Part shown: one piece after another, positions 18,934 to 27,620 of the stretch
How the letters are laid out: every line of letters starts with the position of its first letter
Numbering within the stretch: position 1 is the first letter of the stretch
Origin: Microbulbifer sp. SAOS-129_SWC
GTDB taxonomy: Bacteria; Pseudomonadota; Gammaproteobacteria; Pseudomonadales; Cellvibrionaceae
Assembly (NCBI RefSeq): GCF_039696035.1
Contig: NZ_CP155567.1
Location: forward strand, 1,315,501-1,379,500
Reading direction: 5' to 3'
Length of the DNA stretch: 64,000 nucleotides
Notes under the pieces: model-generated
What the model saw: only the letters and a program-made list of their open reading frames with translations
What the model was told of the DNA's origin: nothing
Database searches by the model: none
Made by a program: the position numbers and the translations under genes

Positions 18934-18991
18934 GTGTTTTCGAAAATGGTCCGGCGCTGGTGCCGGCCGATTAGTTTGAGGTAGTTAAAAC

Positions 18992-19618
18992 ATGGGTGTG
19001 CCGACCAACAAGCGCTCCTCTATGACCTTCTTTTCCGATGGTCGCAGTCATTACAGCCACCGCGTCCGCATTGTGCTGGCGGAAAAAGGGGTATCGGTGG
19101 ATATCATAGATGTAGATCCGGAGGACCAACCGGCGGAACTGGCGGACCTCAACCCCTATAACTCGCTACCGACCCTCGTCGATCGCGATCTGGTGTTGTT
19201 TGAAACCAAGGTGATGATGGAGTATCTGGACGAGCGCTTCCCGCACCCACCGCTGTTGCCGGTCTATCCGGTGGCGCGTGCGCAGAGTCGCCAGATTATG
19301 TACCGCATCGAACGCGACTGGTGCCCGCTGGTGGACAAGATCCTTGCCGGCGGCAAAGACGCCGCCGCCGCGCGTAAAGACCTGCGCGACAGCCTGGTGG
19401 GAATCGCGCCGATGTTCACCGACCTGCCGTATTTCTTCAACGAGGAATTCTCACTGGTAGACTGCTGCATGGCCCCGTTACTGTGGCGCCTGGAGCAATT
19501 CGAAATCAGCCTGCCGAAGACCAAGCAGGCCAAGCCGCTGCAGGACTACATGGATCGTCTGTTCTCTCGCGAGGCCTTTCAGCAGAGCCTGACCGAGTAC
19601 GAACGGGAAATGCGCTGA
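18992..19618 (+). CDS. sspA: Stringent starvation protein A
   Basis: SspA is a glutathione-S-transferase-fold protein that binds RNA polymerase and helps stationary-phase and stress transcription. The 208-residue product has the N-terminal thioredoxin-like domain ([23 protein letters not shown], then [19 protein letters not shown]) and an all-helical C-terminal domain ([20 protein letters not shown]). The location downstream of the bc1 genes and upstream of sspB is conserved. Confidence 0.97.
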   Translation: MGVPTNKRSSMTFFSDGRSHYSHRVRIVLAEKGVSVDIIDVDPEDQPAELADLNPYNSLPTLVDRDLVLFETKVMMEYLDERFPHPPLLPVYPVARAQSRQIMYRIERDWCPLVDKILAGGKDAAAARKDLRDSLVGIAPMFTDLPYFFNEEFSLVDCCMAPLLWRLEQFEISLPKTKQAKPLQDYMDRLFSREAFQQSLTEYEREMR

Positions 19619-19803
19619 GGGCCGGGGCGAGCCCGGACAGAGCGCCGCTGTGTAAGCGGAATGGTGTCCCGCTATGAGCCGAATGCGCCGTGAATCGTCG
19701 GCGCAGGCGGACTGGCGGGGCAGGGGGTGGATCGAACCGTTTCGGTTCGTGCCATGGATGACAGGTCCCGGCCCCCTCGTTGGCAATTTTTACGGAGAGT
19801 GAC

Positions 19804-20217
19804 TTGAGTAAACCGTCCATGACATCCAACCGGCCGTATATCCTGCGCGCCTTTTACGAGTGGATTACCGACAACCGGTGCACGCCCTATATTCTCGTAG
19901 ACACGCACTTGTCCGGTGTGTTGGTTCCCCAGCAGCACGTCAACGAAGACGGACAGATCGTGCTCAATATCTCCGAGACCGCCGTGGCCGGCCTGACCAT
20001 GGACAACTATGCCATCCGTTTCAACGCCCGTTTCGGCGGTGTACCCACGGATATCCAGGTGCCTGTCGGCGCCGTGGTGGGTATCTATGCGCGGGAAAAC
20101 GGTCAGGGTATGGTATTCGAGGCCGAGGAGACGCCAGAGCCGCCGGAACCCACCCCTCCCACCAGCCTGGGCAGCAAGAAGTCTGCCAAGAAGCCCGCTC
20201 TAAGGGTGGTCAAATAG
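19804..20217 (+). CDS. sspB: ClpXP adaptor protein SspB
   Basis: SspB delivers ssrA-tagged peptides to ClpXP. The product has RPYILRAFYEWITDN, the tag-binding region (GQIVLNISETAV, then IRFNARFGG) and the terminal ClpX-binding peptide PALRVVK after a flexible linker. I favour the TTG start at 19804, preceded by GGAGAG at about 19794, giving 137 residues (MSKPSMTSNRPY). ATG 19819 is the alternative. Confidence 0.94.
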   Translation: MSKPSMTSNRPYILRAFYEWITDNRCTPYILVDTHLSGVLVPQQHVNEDGQIVLNISETAVAGLTMDNYAIRFNARFGGVPTDIQVPVGAVVGIYARENGQGMVFEAEETPEPPEPTPPTSLGSKKSAKKPALRVVK

Positions 20218-20223
20218 CATAGC

Positions 20224-20247
20224 GGCGCCCCTCGGGCGCCTTTTTTG
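20224..20247 (+). terminator. Terminator after sspB
   Basis: GGCGCCC (20224-20230), loop CTC, GGGCGCC (20234-20240), then six T residues. Confidence 0.9.
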
Positions 20248-20327
20248 TGTCCGCACCGGCCGGCGACTTGCCACGCCGGCCATAGGCGCAGAGAATCGGC
20301 TGCCAGAGAGTACTTTCCGGTTGCAAT

Positions 20328-21011
20328 ATGCCTATGCGAATTCTGGTGGTTGAAGACAATGTGGATATCCTCACCAATGTGCTGGACTATCTGGAGCTCA
20401 AGGGGCACAGCGTAGATTGCGCTCAGGATGGCCTCAGCGGCCTGCACCTTGCCGCTACCCACCACTACGATCTTATCGTCCTCGATATCATGCTGCCCGG
20501 CCTGGACGGCTACCAGTTCTGCCAGCGACTGCGCGAGGATGCCCGTCGCGATACCCCGATCCTGATGCTGACCGCCCGCGACGCCCTCGAAGACCGTCTG
20601 CGCGGTCTGCGCGCCGGCGCCGACGATTACCTGGTGAAGCCGTTTTCGCTGGCGGAGCTGGTGGCGCGGATCGATGCGATCACGCGCCGCAGTCGCGGTA
20701 CCGGGGTGGCCGAGCTGCGTGTGGCTGACCTGGCATTCAATCCGGCAACGCACCAGGCGAGCCGTGGCGGGATACCGCTAAAGCTGAATCCGATGGGCAC
20801 CAAACTGCTGGTGTTGCTGATGCAGAAGAGTCCGGCGGTGGTGACGCGTGAAGCCCTGGAAATGGAAATGTGGGGCGAGGACACGCCGGACCGCGATAGC
20901 CTGCGCAGCCATATTCACCAGTTGCGCCAGGCTGTGGATAAACCGTTCGAGCGGCCGCTGATTCACACGGTACACGGGGTCGGATACCGCCTCGCGGAGC
21001 TGGACAAGTGA
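20328..21011 (+). CDS. OmpR/PmrA-type response regulator
   Basis: This is a two-component DNA-binding regulator. The 227-residue protein has a receiver domain (about 3-118) with the acidic pair VVEDN, the phospho-acceptor Asp in LIVLDIMLPG, the conserved Thr/Ser region LMLTARD and Lys in YLVKPF. A winged-helix OmpR domain follows (LNPMGTKLLVLLMQKSPAVVTREALE, then LRSHIHQLRQAVDKPF). ATG 20334 (MRILVVEDN) is an alternative start. It overlaps the sensor kinase gene by GTGA. The neighbouring phosphoethanolamine transferase makes a PmrA/ColR-like role plausible, but that is inference. Confidence 0.93.
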   Translation: MPMRILVVEDNVDILTNVLDYLELKGHSVDCAQDGLSGLHLAATHHYDLIVLDIMLPGLDGYQFCQRLREDARRDTPILMLTARDALEDRLRGLRAGADDYLVKPFSLAELVARIDAITRRSRGTGVAELRVADLAFNPATHQASRGGIPLKLNPMGTKLLVLLMQKSPAVVTREALEMEMWGEDTPDRDSLRSHIHQLRQAVDKPFERPLIHTVHGVGYRLAELDK

Positions 21012-22273
21012 AACTCAAGCAGCCGCTCAAGCAGCGAATCGTCATTGCCTTTGTCATGATGACACTGCTGACCAGCGGAGCCTTCTCCATCGGTATCGTG
21101 GAGATAGTGCGGCTGGTGGAAGAGCACCTCGTGTCCGACGATATGCACTCGGAATTGCGCGCGGCCATGGATGCGCTTGGCACCGGGCGGCCGCTGGCGC
21201 TCGACAAGGACAAGCGCCTGTTTACCGATGCCGGTCCACAATTCGCGCCGCCGCCGGAATTTGCCCGCGCCAGGGCCGGCTTCTCGGAGGTGATGCTGGG
21301 TGACCGGGCCTACTACGTATACAAACTGAGCCGCGACGGCTTCGATTACATACTGGTACAGGACCAGCTCGATTTTGAAGAGCGCGAGCAACTGCTGTTC
21401 GATGTGGTGCTGGCCTGTTTTGTGATCAGCGTACTGATCGCCTGGGCGTTCGGCGCGGTACTCGCCAACCGGGTCATGCAGCCGGTGGCACTGCTTGCCG
21501 AGGAAGTGCGCTCCGGTGTGCGCGCGCGCGGTGCCGAGCGCCTGGCCAAGCATTACGCTGACGATGAAGTCGGTCGCCTGGCGGAGGCATTCGACACAAC
21601 TTTTGAACAGCTGAGTCGCTCGCTGGAGCGGGAAAAGCTGTTCACAGGTGATGTCAGCCACGAATTGCGCACGCCGCTGATGGTCATCGGCTCGTCCTGC
21701 GAGCTGCTGTCCCAGTCGACCGACCTGAAGCAGAAACAGCGCGATCAGCTCGACCGCATTCATCGCGCCAGCGCCGAAATGCTCGAGCTGGTGGAAACCC
21801 TGCTAATGCTCGCGCGTGAACGTGGGACCATGGACGAAGCCGAGCGCGGGGTATCCCTTGCCCAGGTCGCTACCGAACAGAGCGGAATCTGGCGGGACCA
21901 GTTTCGTGCGCGCGGTATCGACTACCAATGCAGGGTCGAATCGGAGGATTCCGGCCGCTATCAGGGCACCTTTCTGCGCACCGTGATGTCCAATTTGTTG
22001 CGCAATGCCCTGCATTACACTGATGACGGCCAGGTCGAGCTCGTGTTGTTCGACGGCGGTTTCCGGGTCGAGGACACCGGGCCCGGAATCGCGCCGGAAC
22101 AGCAGTCGCAAGTGTTTCAGCCCTTTCAGCGCGGCCCCCGCGCTCGCGGCGAGGGCCTGGGTTTGGGGCTGTCCCTGGTAAAGCGCATCTGCAAGCACCA
22201 GGGCTGGTCGGTCAGTGTGGAGCCCGCGCAGCCGAGCGGCTGTGTCTTTCGCGTGGATCTGGGGCAGGGTTGA
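21008..22273 (+). CDS. Two-component sensor histidine kinase
   Basis: This inner-membrane kinase is the likely partner of the preceding regulator. The 421-residue protein has a membrane helix at about 10-35, a periplasmic sensor segment (about 36-130), a second helix (about 135-160), a HAMP-like linker, then the DHp box GDVSHELRTPLMVIGSS. The HATPase domain has NLLRNALHYT, VEDTGPGIAPE and GEGLGLGLSLVKRI. The periplasmic part is short, about 95 residues, with acidic patches (DKDKRLFTDAG). What it senses cannot be read from sequence. Confidence 0.92.
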   Translation: MKLKQPLKQRIVIAFVMMTLLTSGAFSIGIVEIVRLVEEHLVSDDMHSELRAAMDALGTGRPLALDKDKRLFTDAGPQFAPPPEFARARAGFSEVMLGDRAYYVYKLSRDGFDYILVQDQLDFEEREQLLFDVVLACFVISVLIAWAFGAVLANRVMQPVALLAEEVRSGVRARGAERLAKHYADDEVGRLAEAFDTTFEQLSRSLEREKLFTGDVSHELRTPLMVIGSSCELLSQSTDLKQKQRDQLDRIHRASAEMLELVETLLMLARERGTMDEAERGVSLAQVATEQSGIWRDQFRARGIDYQCRVESEDSGRYQGTFLRTVMSNLLRNALHYTDDGQVELVLFDGGFRVEDTGPGIAPEQQSQVFQPFQRGPRARGEGLGLGLSLVKRICKHQGWSVSVEPAQPSGCVFRVDLGQG

Positions 22274-22330
22274 CACCTTCCGGGTGACTGAACCCGTCAA
22301 AGCAGTTCCCCTGACGATCAATCTTCGATT

Positions 22331-22381
22331 TTGACAAAATTTTGACAATTTGTTGACGCCCGCTTGACCCCCCTGCATTTA
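22331..22381 (+). promoter_or_regulatory. Four TTGAC direct repeats, 11-bp period, upstream of eptA-like gene
   Basis: TTGAC begins at 22331, 22342, 22353 and 22364, each exactly 11 bases apart (one helical turn). TTGACG at 22353-22358 with CATTTA at 22376-22381 and a 17-base spacer also makes a plausible -35/-10. Tandem half-sites with an 11-bp period are the known binding pattern of OmpR-family regulators, and such a gene ends about 1.3 kb upstream. The transferase start follows at 22418. Confidence 0.65.
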
Positions 22382-22417
22382 ACCTCCGCAAGTAAATTCG
22401 CCGGAGGTAGTGCGCAA

Positions 22418-24025
22418 ATGAAGTGGCTGGATAGTCGTGAGTTTTCAGCCGGGACCGTGATCGTTGCGGTTGCCGTTTGGATGGTGCTTTTCTGTAATTT
22501 TACGTTCTTCACCAATGTGACGAATGTTTACCCGCTGTCGCCGGCCAACCTCGGCTTCGTGGCGTCTCTGGGCGTATTGCTGGTTGCGGTGACAGTATTG
22601 CTGTTAGTGCCTTTCGCCGCCGGCCGCGCGCTGAAACCGCTGTTGATCGCCATGTTGTTGGTCAGTGCGTCCACGGCCTATTTCATGGACTCCTACAACG
22701 TCATCATCAGCTCCGAGTTGATCGACAGCGCTCTGCAGACCGACACCTCCGAGTCTATGGGGCTGTTGAGCCTGAAACTGGTGCTGTACCTGGCTGTATT
22801 GGGCATTCTGCCGGCCGTGCTGGTCTACCGCGCGCGTATTCGCCCGCTGCCGTTCCGCACGGCGTTGCTGTCCCGCTTGAAACTGTTCGGCGTTGCACTG
22901 ATAGCGACTATCGGGACTCTCGGTCTGTTCAACAGTGCCTACGCGTCCTTTTTCCGCGAGCACAAACCGATCCGCTTTTACACCAATCCGGTGACGCCGG
23001 TGTATACCGCGATCAAATACACCCATGACAAGCTGGCCGACAGCGAATCCATGCCGTTCCAGCAGATTGGGCTGGACGCCCGCCAGGCGCCCAATACCGG
23101 CAAGCGCCGCCTGGTGGTGCTGGTGGTGGGAGAAACGGCGCGGGAAGATCATTTCTCGCTGAACGGCTACGACCGCGATACCAACCCGGAGCTGGCCAAG
23201 CGCCAAGCCGTAAGTTTCGATAACGTCTGGTCCTGCGGCACCGCGACGGCGATTTCCGTCCCCTGTATGTTCTCGGTACTCGACCGCGACAGCTACGGCG
23301 AGCAGCAGGCCAAGAATACCGACAATGTGCTGGACATCCTGCAGCGCGCCGGTGTCAACGTGGCCTGGCTGGACAACAATTCCGATTCCAAGGGTGTTGC
23401 CCTGCGCGTTCCCTATACCAGCTATCGCAAAAGCGATGTCAACCCGGCCTGTGACACCGAGTGCCGGGACGTTGGCATGCTGGCCGGGGTCAAGCAGTTT
23501 GTCGCCGATCACCCCAAAGGCGATATCGTGCTGGTGTTGCACCAGATGGGCAGCCACGGCCCGGAATACGCCAAGCGCTACCCGAAGGCGTTCGAGCATT
23601 TTTCTCCCAGTTGCCAGAGCAACCTGCTGGAAAACTGCTCGGCAGAGGAAATCAATAACGCCTACGACAATTCGATTCGCTACACCGATTATTTCCTCGG
23701 GCAGGTAATTGACTATCTGCAGAGCGAGTCCGACAACTTCTCTCCGGCGATGCTCTACCTCAGCGACCATGGGGAATCCCTTGGCGAAAACGGTATTTAC
23801 CTGCACGGCTTCCCCTATGCGCTGGCACCGGATGAGCAGAAGCACGTGCCGATGGTTTTCTGGTTCGGAGAGGGGGGCTATCCGCGTGTGCAGCAAAAAC
23901 TGACAGACAGTGATTTTGTGCACCGCAAGTTTTCCCAGGATAACCTGTTTCACACACTGCTCGGTCTGATGGGTGTCAATACGTCCGTCTACCAGCCTGA
24001 ACTGGATATGTTTGCCAATGGATAA
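22418..24025 (+). CDS. eptA: Phosphoethanolamine-lipid A transferase (EptA family)
   Basis: The enzyme adds phosphoethanolamine to lipid A at the periplasmic face and thereby lowers polymyxin binding. I start at ATG 22418, behind CGGAGG (22402-22407), giving 535 residues. Five N-terminal membrane helices (to about residue 185) precede a sulfatase-like catalytic domain with VVGETAREDHFSLNGYDR, the nucleophile Thr region CGTATAISVPCMFS, HQMGSHGPEYAKRYP and YLSDHGESLGENGIYLHG. Paired cysteines for the family disulfides are present. Substrate (lipid A rather than another core sugar) is inferred from family resemblance. It overlaps the next gene by 8 bases. Confidence 0.93.
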   Translation: MKWLDSREFSAGTVIVAVAVWMVLFCNFTFFTNVTNVYPLSPANLGFVASLGVLLVAVTVLLLVPFAAGRALKPLLIAMLLVSASTAYFMDSYNVIISSELIDSALQTDTSESMGLLSLKLVLYLAVLGILPAVLVYRARIRPLPFRTALLSRLKLFGVALIATIGTLGLFNSAYASFFREHKPIRFYTNPVTPVYTAIKYTHDKLADSESMPFQQIGLDARQAPNTGKRRLVVLVVGETAREDHFSLNGYDRDTNPELAKRQAVSFDNVWSCGTATAISVPCMFSVLDRDSYGEQQAKNTDNVLDILQRAGVNVAWLDNNSDSKGVALRVPYTSYRKSDVNPACDTECRDVGMLAGVKQFVADHPKGDIVLVLHQMGSHGPEYAKRYPKAFEHFSPSCQSNLLENCSAEEINNAYDNSIRYTDYFLGQVIDYLQSESDNFSPAMLYLSDHGESLGENGIYLHGFPYALAPDEQKHVPMVFWFGEGGYPRVQQKLTDSDFVHRKFSQDNLFHTLLGLMGVNTSVYQPELDMFANG

Positions 24026-24746
24026 GCGGTTTTTATTCCGTCACGCAGTGCTGGCATTCGCCTGCATGCTATTCGTGATCGTTCTGTTTGATTTCACCAA
24101 TATTGATATGTGGGTGCAGAACAAGCTGTATCAGTTTGGGCCGGGGCAGTGGCTGCTGGACAAGCACGATGAAACCCTGCGGCTGTTTTTCTACGATGGC
24201 CCCAAAAAGCTGCTGACGCTGCTGGCCAAGATCATTCTGCTGGTGTTGATTGTGTTCCACCGCAACGAGCATCTGGACAAGTATCGCCAGGGGCTGGCCA
24301 TCGTGCTGATTTCCACGGCAGTGACGGTGGCGCTGGTGGGTGGTCTTAAATCACTGACCAATGTGCCCTGTCCGAAGGACCTGGCGCACTTCGGCGGCGA
24401 ATATCCTTACATCACCTTCCTGCACCGCATACCGCTGGCGGAGCACCTGGGCCGGGTGCGCTGTTTCCCCGCCGGTCACGCCAGTGGTGGATTTGCGTTG
24501 CTGTCCCTGTTCTTCCTGTTCCGCCGCCGCCGCAATCAGTGGATCGGCTTCGGTGTCGGCATGGCGCTGGGCTGGACATTCGGTCTTTACAAAATGCTGA
24601 TCGGCGATCACTTCCTGAGCCATACACTCGTGACCATGTGTCTCGCGTGGCTGGTATCGGTCCTGGTCGCGGCGATGGTCTACCGGTTCTCAGGGCGCAA
24701 GGATTCGCAACAGGACGCCACCGCGGGGGAAAGCGCCCCCACTTGA
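24018..24746 (+). CDS. PAP2-family membrane phosphatase
   Basis: The 242-residue integral membrane protein has about six helices and the three acid-phosphatase blocks in variant form: KSLTNVPCPKDL (motif 1), FPAGHASGGFALLSL (motif 2 with catalytic His) and GLYKMLIGDHFLSHTL (motif 3 with His). Lipid phosphate or lipid A phosphate removal is likely. Its start lies inside the end of the phosphoethanolamine transferase gene, so the two are probably co-translated; similar pairings are known around polymyxin-response genes. The specific substrate is unknown. Confidence 0.85.
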   Translation: MDKRFLFRHAVLAFACMLFVIVLFDFTNIDMWVQNKLYQFGPGQWLLDKHDETLRLFFYDGPKKLLTLLAKIILLVLIVFHRNEHLDKYRQGLAIVLISTAVTVALVGGLKSLTNVPCPKDLAHFGGEYPYITFLHRIPLAEHLGRVRCFPAGHASGGFALLSLFFLFRRRRNQWIGFGVGMALGWTFGLYKMLIGDHFLSHTLVTMCLAWLVSVLVAAMVYRFSGRKDSQQDATAGESAPT

Positions 24747-24789
24747 ACGATCCGCGGCAAAACGTTCATTGAAGACTGGAAAATACAAA

Positions 24790-25569
24790 ATGGATATTCG
24801 TAGCGCCGATGCGGCAGAGGGAATCTGGTCGAGCAAGGTTCCCCAGGTCACGGCGGGCTTCTGGCTGATCAAGATCCTGGCGACGACACTCGGAGAAACC
24901 GGCGGCGACGCCATCTCGATGACATTGCATGCCGGCTACGCTGCCGCGAGCCTAGCCTTTCTGGTCGTGTTTATCGTGGCGCTGGGGCTGCAGCTGAGAT
25001 CGGCGGGATATACGCCTTCGATATACTGGTTTGCGGTCGTATCCACCACCACGCTGGGTACCACCCTGTCCGATTTTGCGGATCGAACCCTGGGGCTTGG
25101 CTACGTTCGCTCGGCGATGATGTTATCGCTGCTGCTGTTGGTAGTGCTCATCGCGTGGCGCTGGGCGAGGGGGCGGATTGCCTGCCAGGATATCGCCGAC
25201 CCCCGCGACGAAGTCTTCTACTGGGTGGCGATCCTGGTTGCCAACACCCTGGGCACAGCGGCTGGCGATTTCACCGCCGACGACCTGGGGCTCGGATTTG
25301 GTGGCGGGGCGCTACTTTTCGGTGCGCTGCTGGCACTGCTCGGGGCAACCTCCCTGGTCGCAGCCGGGGCGCGGGTCGGGCTTTTCTGGGTCGCCTATGT
25401 GCTGACCCGGCCGCTCGGTGCGACCCTTGGCGACGTGCTGACAAAGCCGCGCGACCACGGTGGCCTGGCAGTGGGGACCATCGAGTCATCCCTGTTTATT
25501 CTTTCGTCAATGATTCTGGCCGTATTGATTGCCGGTGAATTCAATCGCCTGAGAAAGTCCTACGGCTAA
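24790..25569 (+). CDS. COG4705-type membrane protein with fourfold internal repeat
   Basis: The 259-residue protein is nearly all membrane helix (about eight segments). Four copies of a W-x(7 to 9)-LG-x-T/A-x-x-D pattern occur with Trp at 25, 80, 145 and 200 and Asp at 40, 95, 160 and 215. Examples are ATTLGETGGD and NTLGTAAGD. The spacing of 55-65-55 implies a duplicated two-repeat unit offset by 120 residues. It resembles the uncharacterised COG4705 family; no function is established. I start at ATG 24790; TTG 24769 would add 7 residues. It is co-directional with the PAP2 gene after 43 bases. Confidence 0.8.
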   Translation: MDIRSADAAEGIWSSKVPQVTAGFWLIKILATTLGETGGDAISMTLHAGYAAASLAFLVVFIVALGLQLRSAGYTPSIYWFAVVSTTTLGTTLSDFADRTLGLGYVRSAMMLSLLLLVVLIAWRWARGRIACQDIADPRDEVFYWVAILVANTLGTAAGDFTADDLGLGFGGGALLFGALLALLGATSLVAAGARVGLFWVAYVLTRPLGATLGDVLTKPRDHGGLAVGTIESSLFILSSMILAVLIAGEFNRLRKSYG

Positions 25570-25656
25570 ATATCGAAGCGGGGATCTGCGAACGGCGCCC
25601 CGCAACTTCACCAATAGATGCGTATAATCGCGACAAATTTCACATGTCGCCGCGCT

Positions 25657-26850
25657 ATGCCTTCCTATATGTACTGGCTGCGCTACGGCTGGCTGCCGGG
25701 ATTGTTCCTGGCTGGGGTCGCCGCGCAGTATTTCTCCTGGTTCGATTTTCGCCCGCTGTTGAATACGGAGCTACCGCCTCTGTTACTGGGGTGCGCTTTC
25801 GGCCTGGGTACTTTTTTCAAATCCAGCCGCACAGCGTACGCAGCGGCTCTGCTATTGGCCGGTTACCTGGCGGCGGGAACACTGGAGTGGCTCCAGCAGG
25901 GACCGATCGGCGGGCTGACGCTGGGGCTGGTGGCGCTGAATCTGGCACTGATCGCCGGCAGCCGCGACCGCAGCCCGCTGAGCGGCTTTGGTCTGTTGCT
26001 GGTCGGGGCAATGGCCGTGCAGGGCGGCGGGCTCTATCTACTGAGCGACTGCTGCCGGCCACTCCTGGCCGGCCACTGGCCGTTGCCGGTTATCGACCAC
26101 TGGCAATTCACGGCCGCCCAGCTGCTGTTTGCGGTTGCGCTGCTGGTGGCAAGTTTCAAGGCGATTTTCCGCCCCGACCACACCGCGATAGGCCTGCTGG
26201 CCTGTATCCTGGTGTTGTTCTGGCTGTTCGATCGCGGTGCCGATTCGGAGGGCGTGGAGCTGGCGGCAACGGCCTGTGGTGTTCTGCTGGTCCTGCTGGT
26301 GCTGCGCAGTGCCTATGAACTGGCGTTTCGCGATGAGCTGACCGGTATTCCCTCGCGGCGCGCCTACAGCCGCTTTCTCTTGACGCTGGGCCGCCACTAC
26401 AGCATCGCGGTGGTGGATATCGATCACTTCAAGAAGCTGAATGATCGCCACGGCCACCAGGTGGGCGACGAGGCCCTGCGCATGGTGGCGGGCAAGATTG
26501 CCCGCTTCGGTGGTGGCCGTGCCTTTCGCTATGGTGGTGAGGAATTTGTGGTGGTGATCCGCGGCCGCGATCGGGAGCGCGCCGAGCGTGCGCTGGAACG
26601 TATGCGCGACAAGATTGCCGCCTATCCGCTGCAGCTCAGATCTGTTGTCCGCAGTGCCAAAAGCGATTCCAAGGCCCGCCGCCGGCGTGGCCAGGGCGGC
26701 GCTGGCGGCGCGATCAAGACCACCGTGAGCGTCGGCCTGGCCAGCGCTTCGGGCCAGCTGAAGTCGCCCCATCAGGTGCTGGAGGCGGCAGACCGCGCTC
26801 TCTACAAGGCCAAGCGCGGGGGACGCAACCGCGTCTGCGTCCACGGTTGA
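25657..26850 (+). CDS. Membrane-bound diguanylate cyclase (GGDEF)
   Basis: The enzyme is predicted to make cyclic di-GMP. About seven N-terminal hydrophobic segments (residues 5-215) precede a GGDEF domain with RDELTGIPSRRAYSR, IDHFKKLNDRHGHQVGDEAL and the active-site GGEEF in FRYGGEEFVVV. The allosteric RxxD inhibition site normally just upstream is absent (GRAFR region). A basic insert (KARRRRGQGG) precedes the last strands, seen in related cyclases. I start at the ATG at 25657 because the earlier ATG at 25618 overlaps a TATAAT promoter-like box; the product is 397 residues. Confidence 0.9.
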   Translation: MPSYMYWLRYGWLPGLFLAGVAAQYFSWFDFRPLLNTELPPLLLGCAFGLGTFFKSSRTAYAAALLLAGYLAAGTLEWLQQGPIGGLTLGLVALNLALIAGSRDRSPLSGFGLLLVGAMAVQGGGLYLLSDCCRPLLAGHWPLPVIDHWQFTAAQLLFAVALLVASFKAIFRPDHTAIGLLACILVLFWLFDRGADSEGVELAATACGVLLVLLVLRSAYELAFRDELTGIPSRRAYSRFLLTLGRHYSIAVVDIDHFKKLNDRHGHQVGDEALRMVAGKIARFGGGRAFRYGGEEFVVVIRGRDRERAERALERMRDKIAAYPLQLRSVVRSAKSDSKARRRRGQGGAGGAIKTTVSVGLASASGQLKSPHQVLEAADRALYKAKRGGRNRVCVHG

Positions 26851-26957
26851 TATAAGTGAAATCCCGTTAATACGCGCGCCATATTGCGGAAATGCATTGG
26901 TTAATCCGCTGCTATGCCCCGATACTGCAAGACAAAGCCAGCAAAGGGAGATTCAGC

Positions 26958-27572
26958 GTGCGTATTCTCAGCCATACATTAGGCATCTTTACTCACCCGG
27001 ATCAGGAGTGGCGTGCGATCCGCGATGATCGCCACTCTTTTGTGCAGGTATTTCTGAGCCACGTACCGATACTGGCACTTATTCCGTGTATCTCCGGTTT
27101 TATTGGTGTGACCCTGATTGGTTTTCCGGTCGGAAATCACTGGGTCAAGCTGACCGTCGCCAGTGCTGCGGCCCTCGCCATCATTACCTATATCTCCATG
27201 CTGGTGGGGGTTTACCTGTTCGGTGAATTTATCAACTGGATGGCCAGTACCTATCAGGTGAAGGGGGATGAACCCGCCCGCCACTACGCGGGCACGGCGC
27301 TGGCGGTATTCGTCACCACGCCGATTTTTCTGGTGGGATTTGTCGGCCTCTACCCGAACCTGTGGCTGAATGCCGCGGTGACGCTGCTGGCGGCCTGCTA
27401 CTCGATCTACCTGATCTATGAGGGAATCCCGATCCTGATGAACCTCAATAAAGATCAGGCGTTTATGTACGCCACTTCGGTGGTAACCGTGGGCCTGGTG
27501 ATGTTGGTCACGGTACGGATCGGTTCGGTGCTTTTGTGGGGCCTCGGTGTGGGGCCGGTGTACCAGAATTAA
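26958..27572 (+). CDS. Yip1-domain inner-membrane protein
   Basis: The 204-residue protein has the Yip1/YIPF layout: a short N-terminal cytoplasmic part (LGIFTHPDQEWRAIRDDR) and five membrane helices (e.g. VPILALIPCISGFIGVTLIGF). The GTG at 26958 is chosen because AAAGGGAG (26943-26950) precedes it; the upstream extension in the same frame is not family-like. Bacterial members have no settled function. A bidirectional terminator follows. Confidence 0.85.
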   Translation: MRILSHTLGIFTHPDQEWRAIRDDRHSFVQVFLSHVPILALIPCISGFIGVTLIGFPVGNHWVKLTVASAAALAIITYISMLVGVYLFGEFINWMASTYQVKGDEPARHYAGTALAVFVTTPIFLVGFVGLYPNLWLNAAVTLLAACYSIYLIYEGIPILMNLNKDQAFMYATSVVTVGLVMLVTVRIGSVLLWGLGVGPVYQN

Positions 27573-27593
27573 CTGTTGGCATTGAGCAAAAAA

Positions 27594-27619
27594 AAGCCGG
27601 CGCATGCCGGCTTTTTTCT
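27594..27619. terminator. Bidirectional terminator between Yip1 gene and M48 protease gene
   Basis: AAGCCGGC (27594-27601), loop GCAT, GCCGGCTT (27606-27613), with A-run before and T-run after, between convergent genes. Confidence 0.92.
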
Positions 27620-27620
27620 A

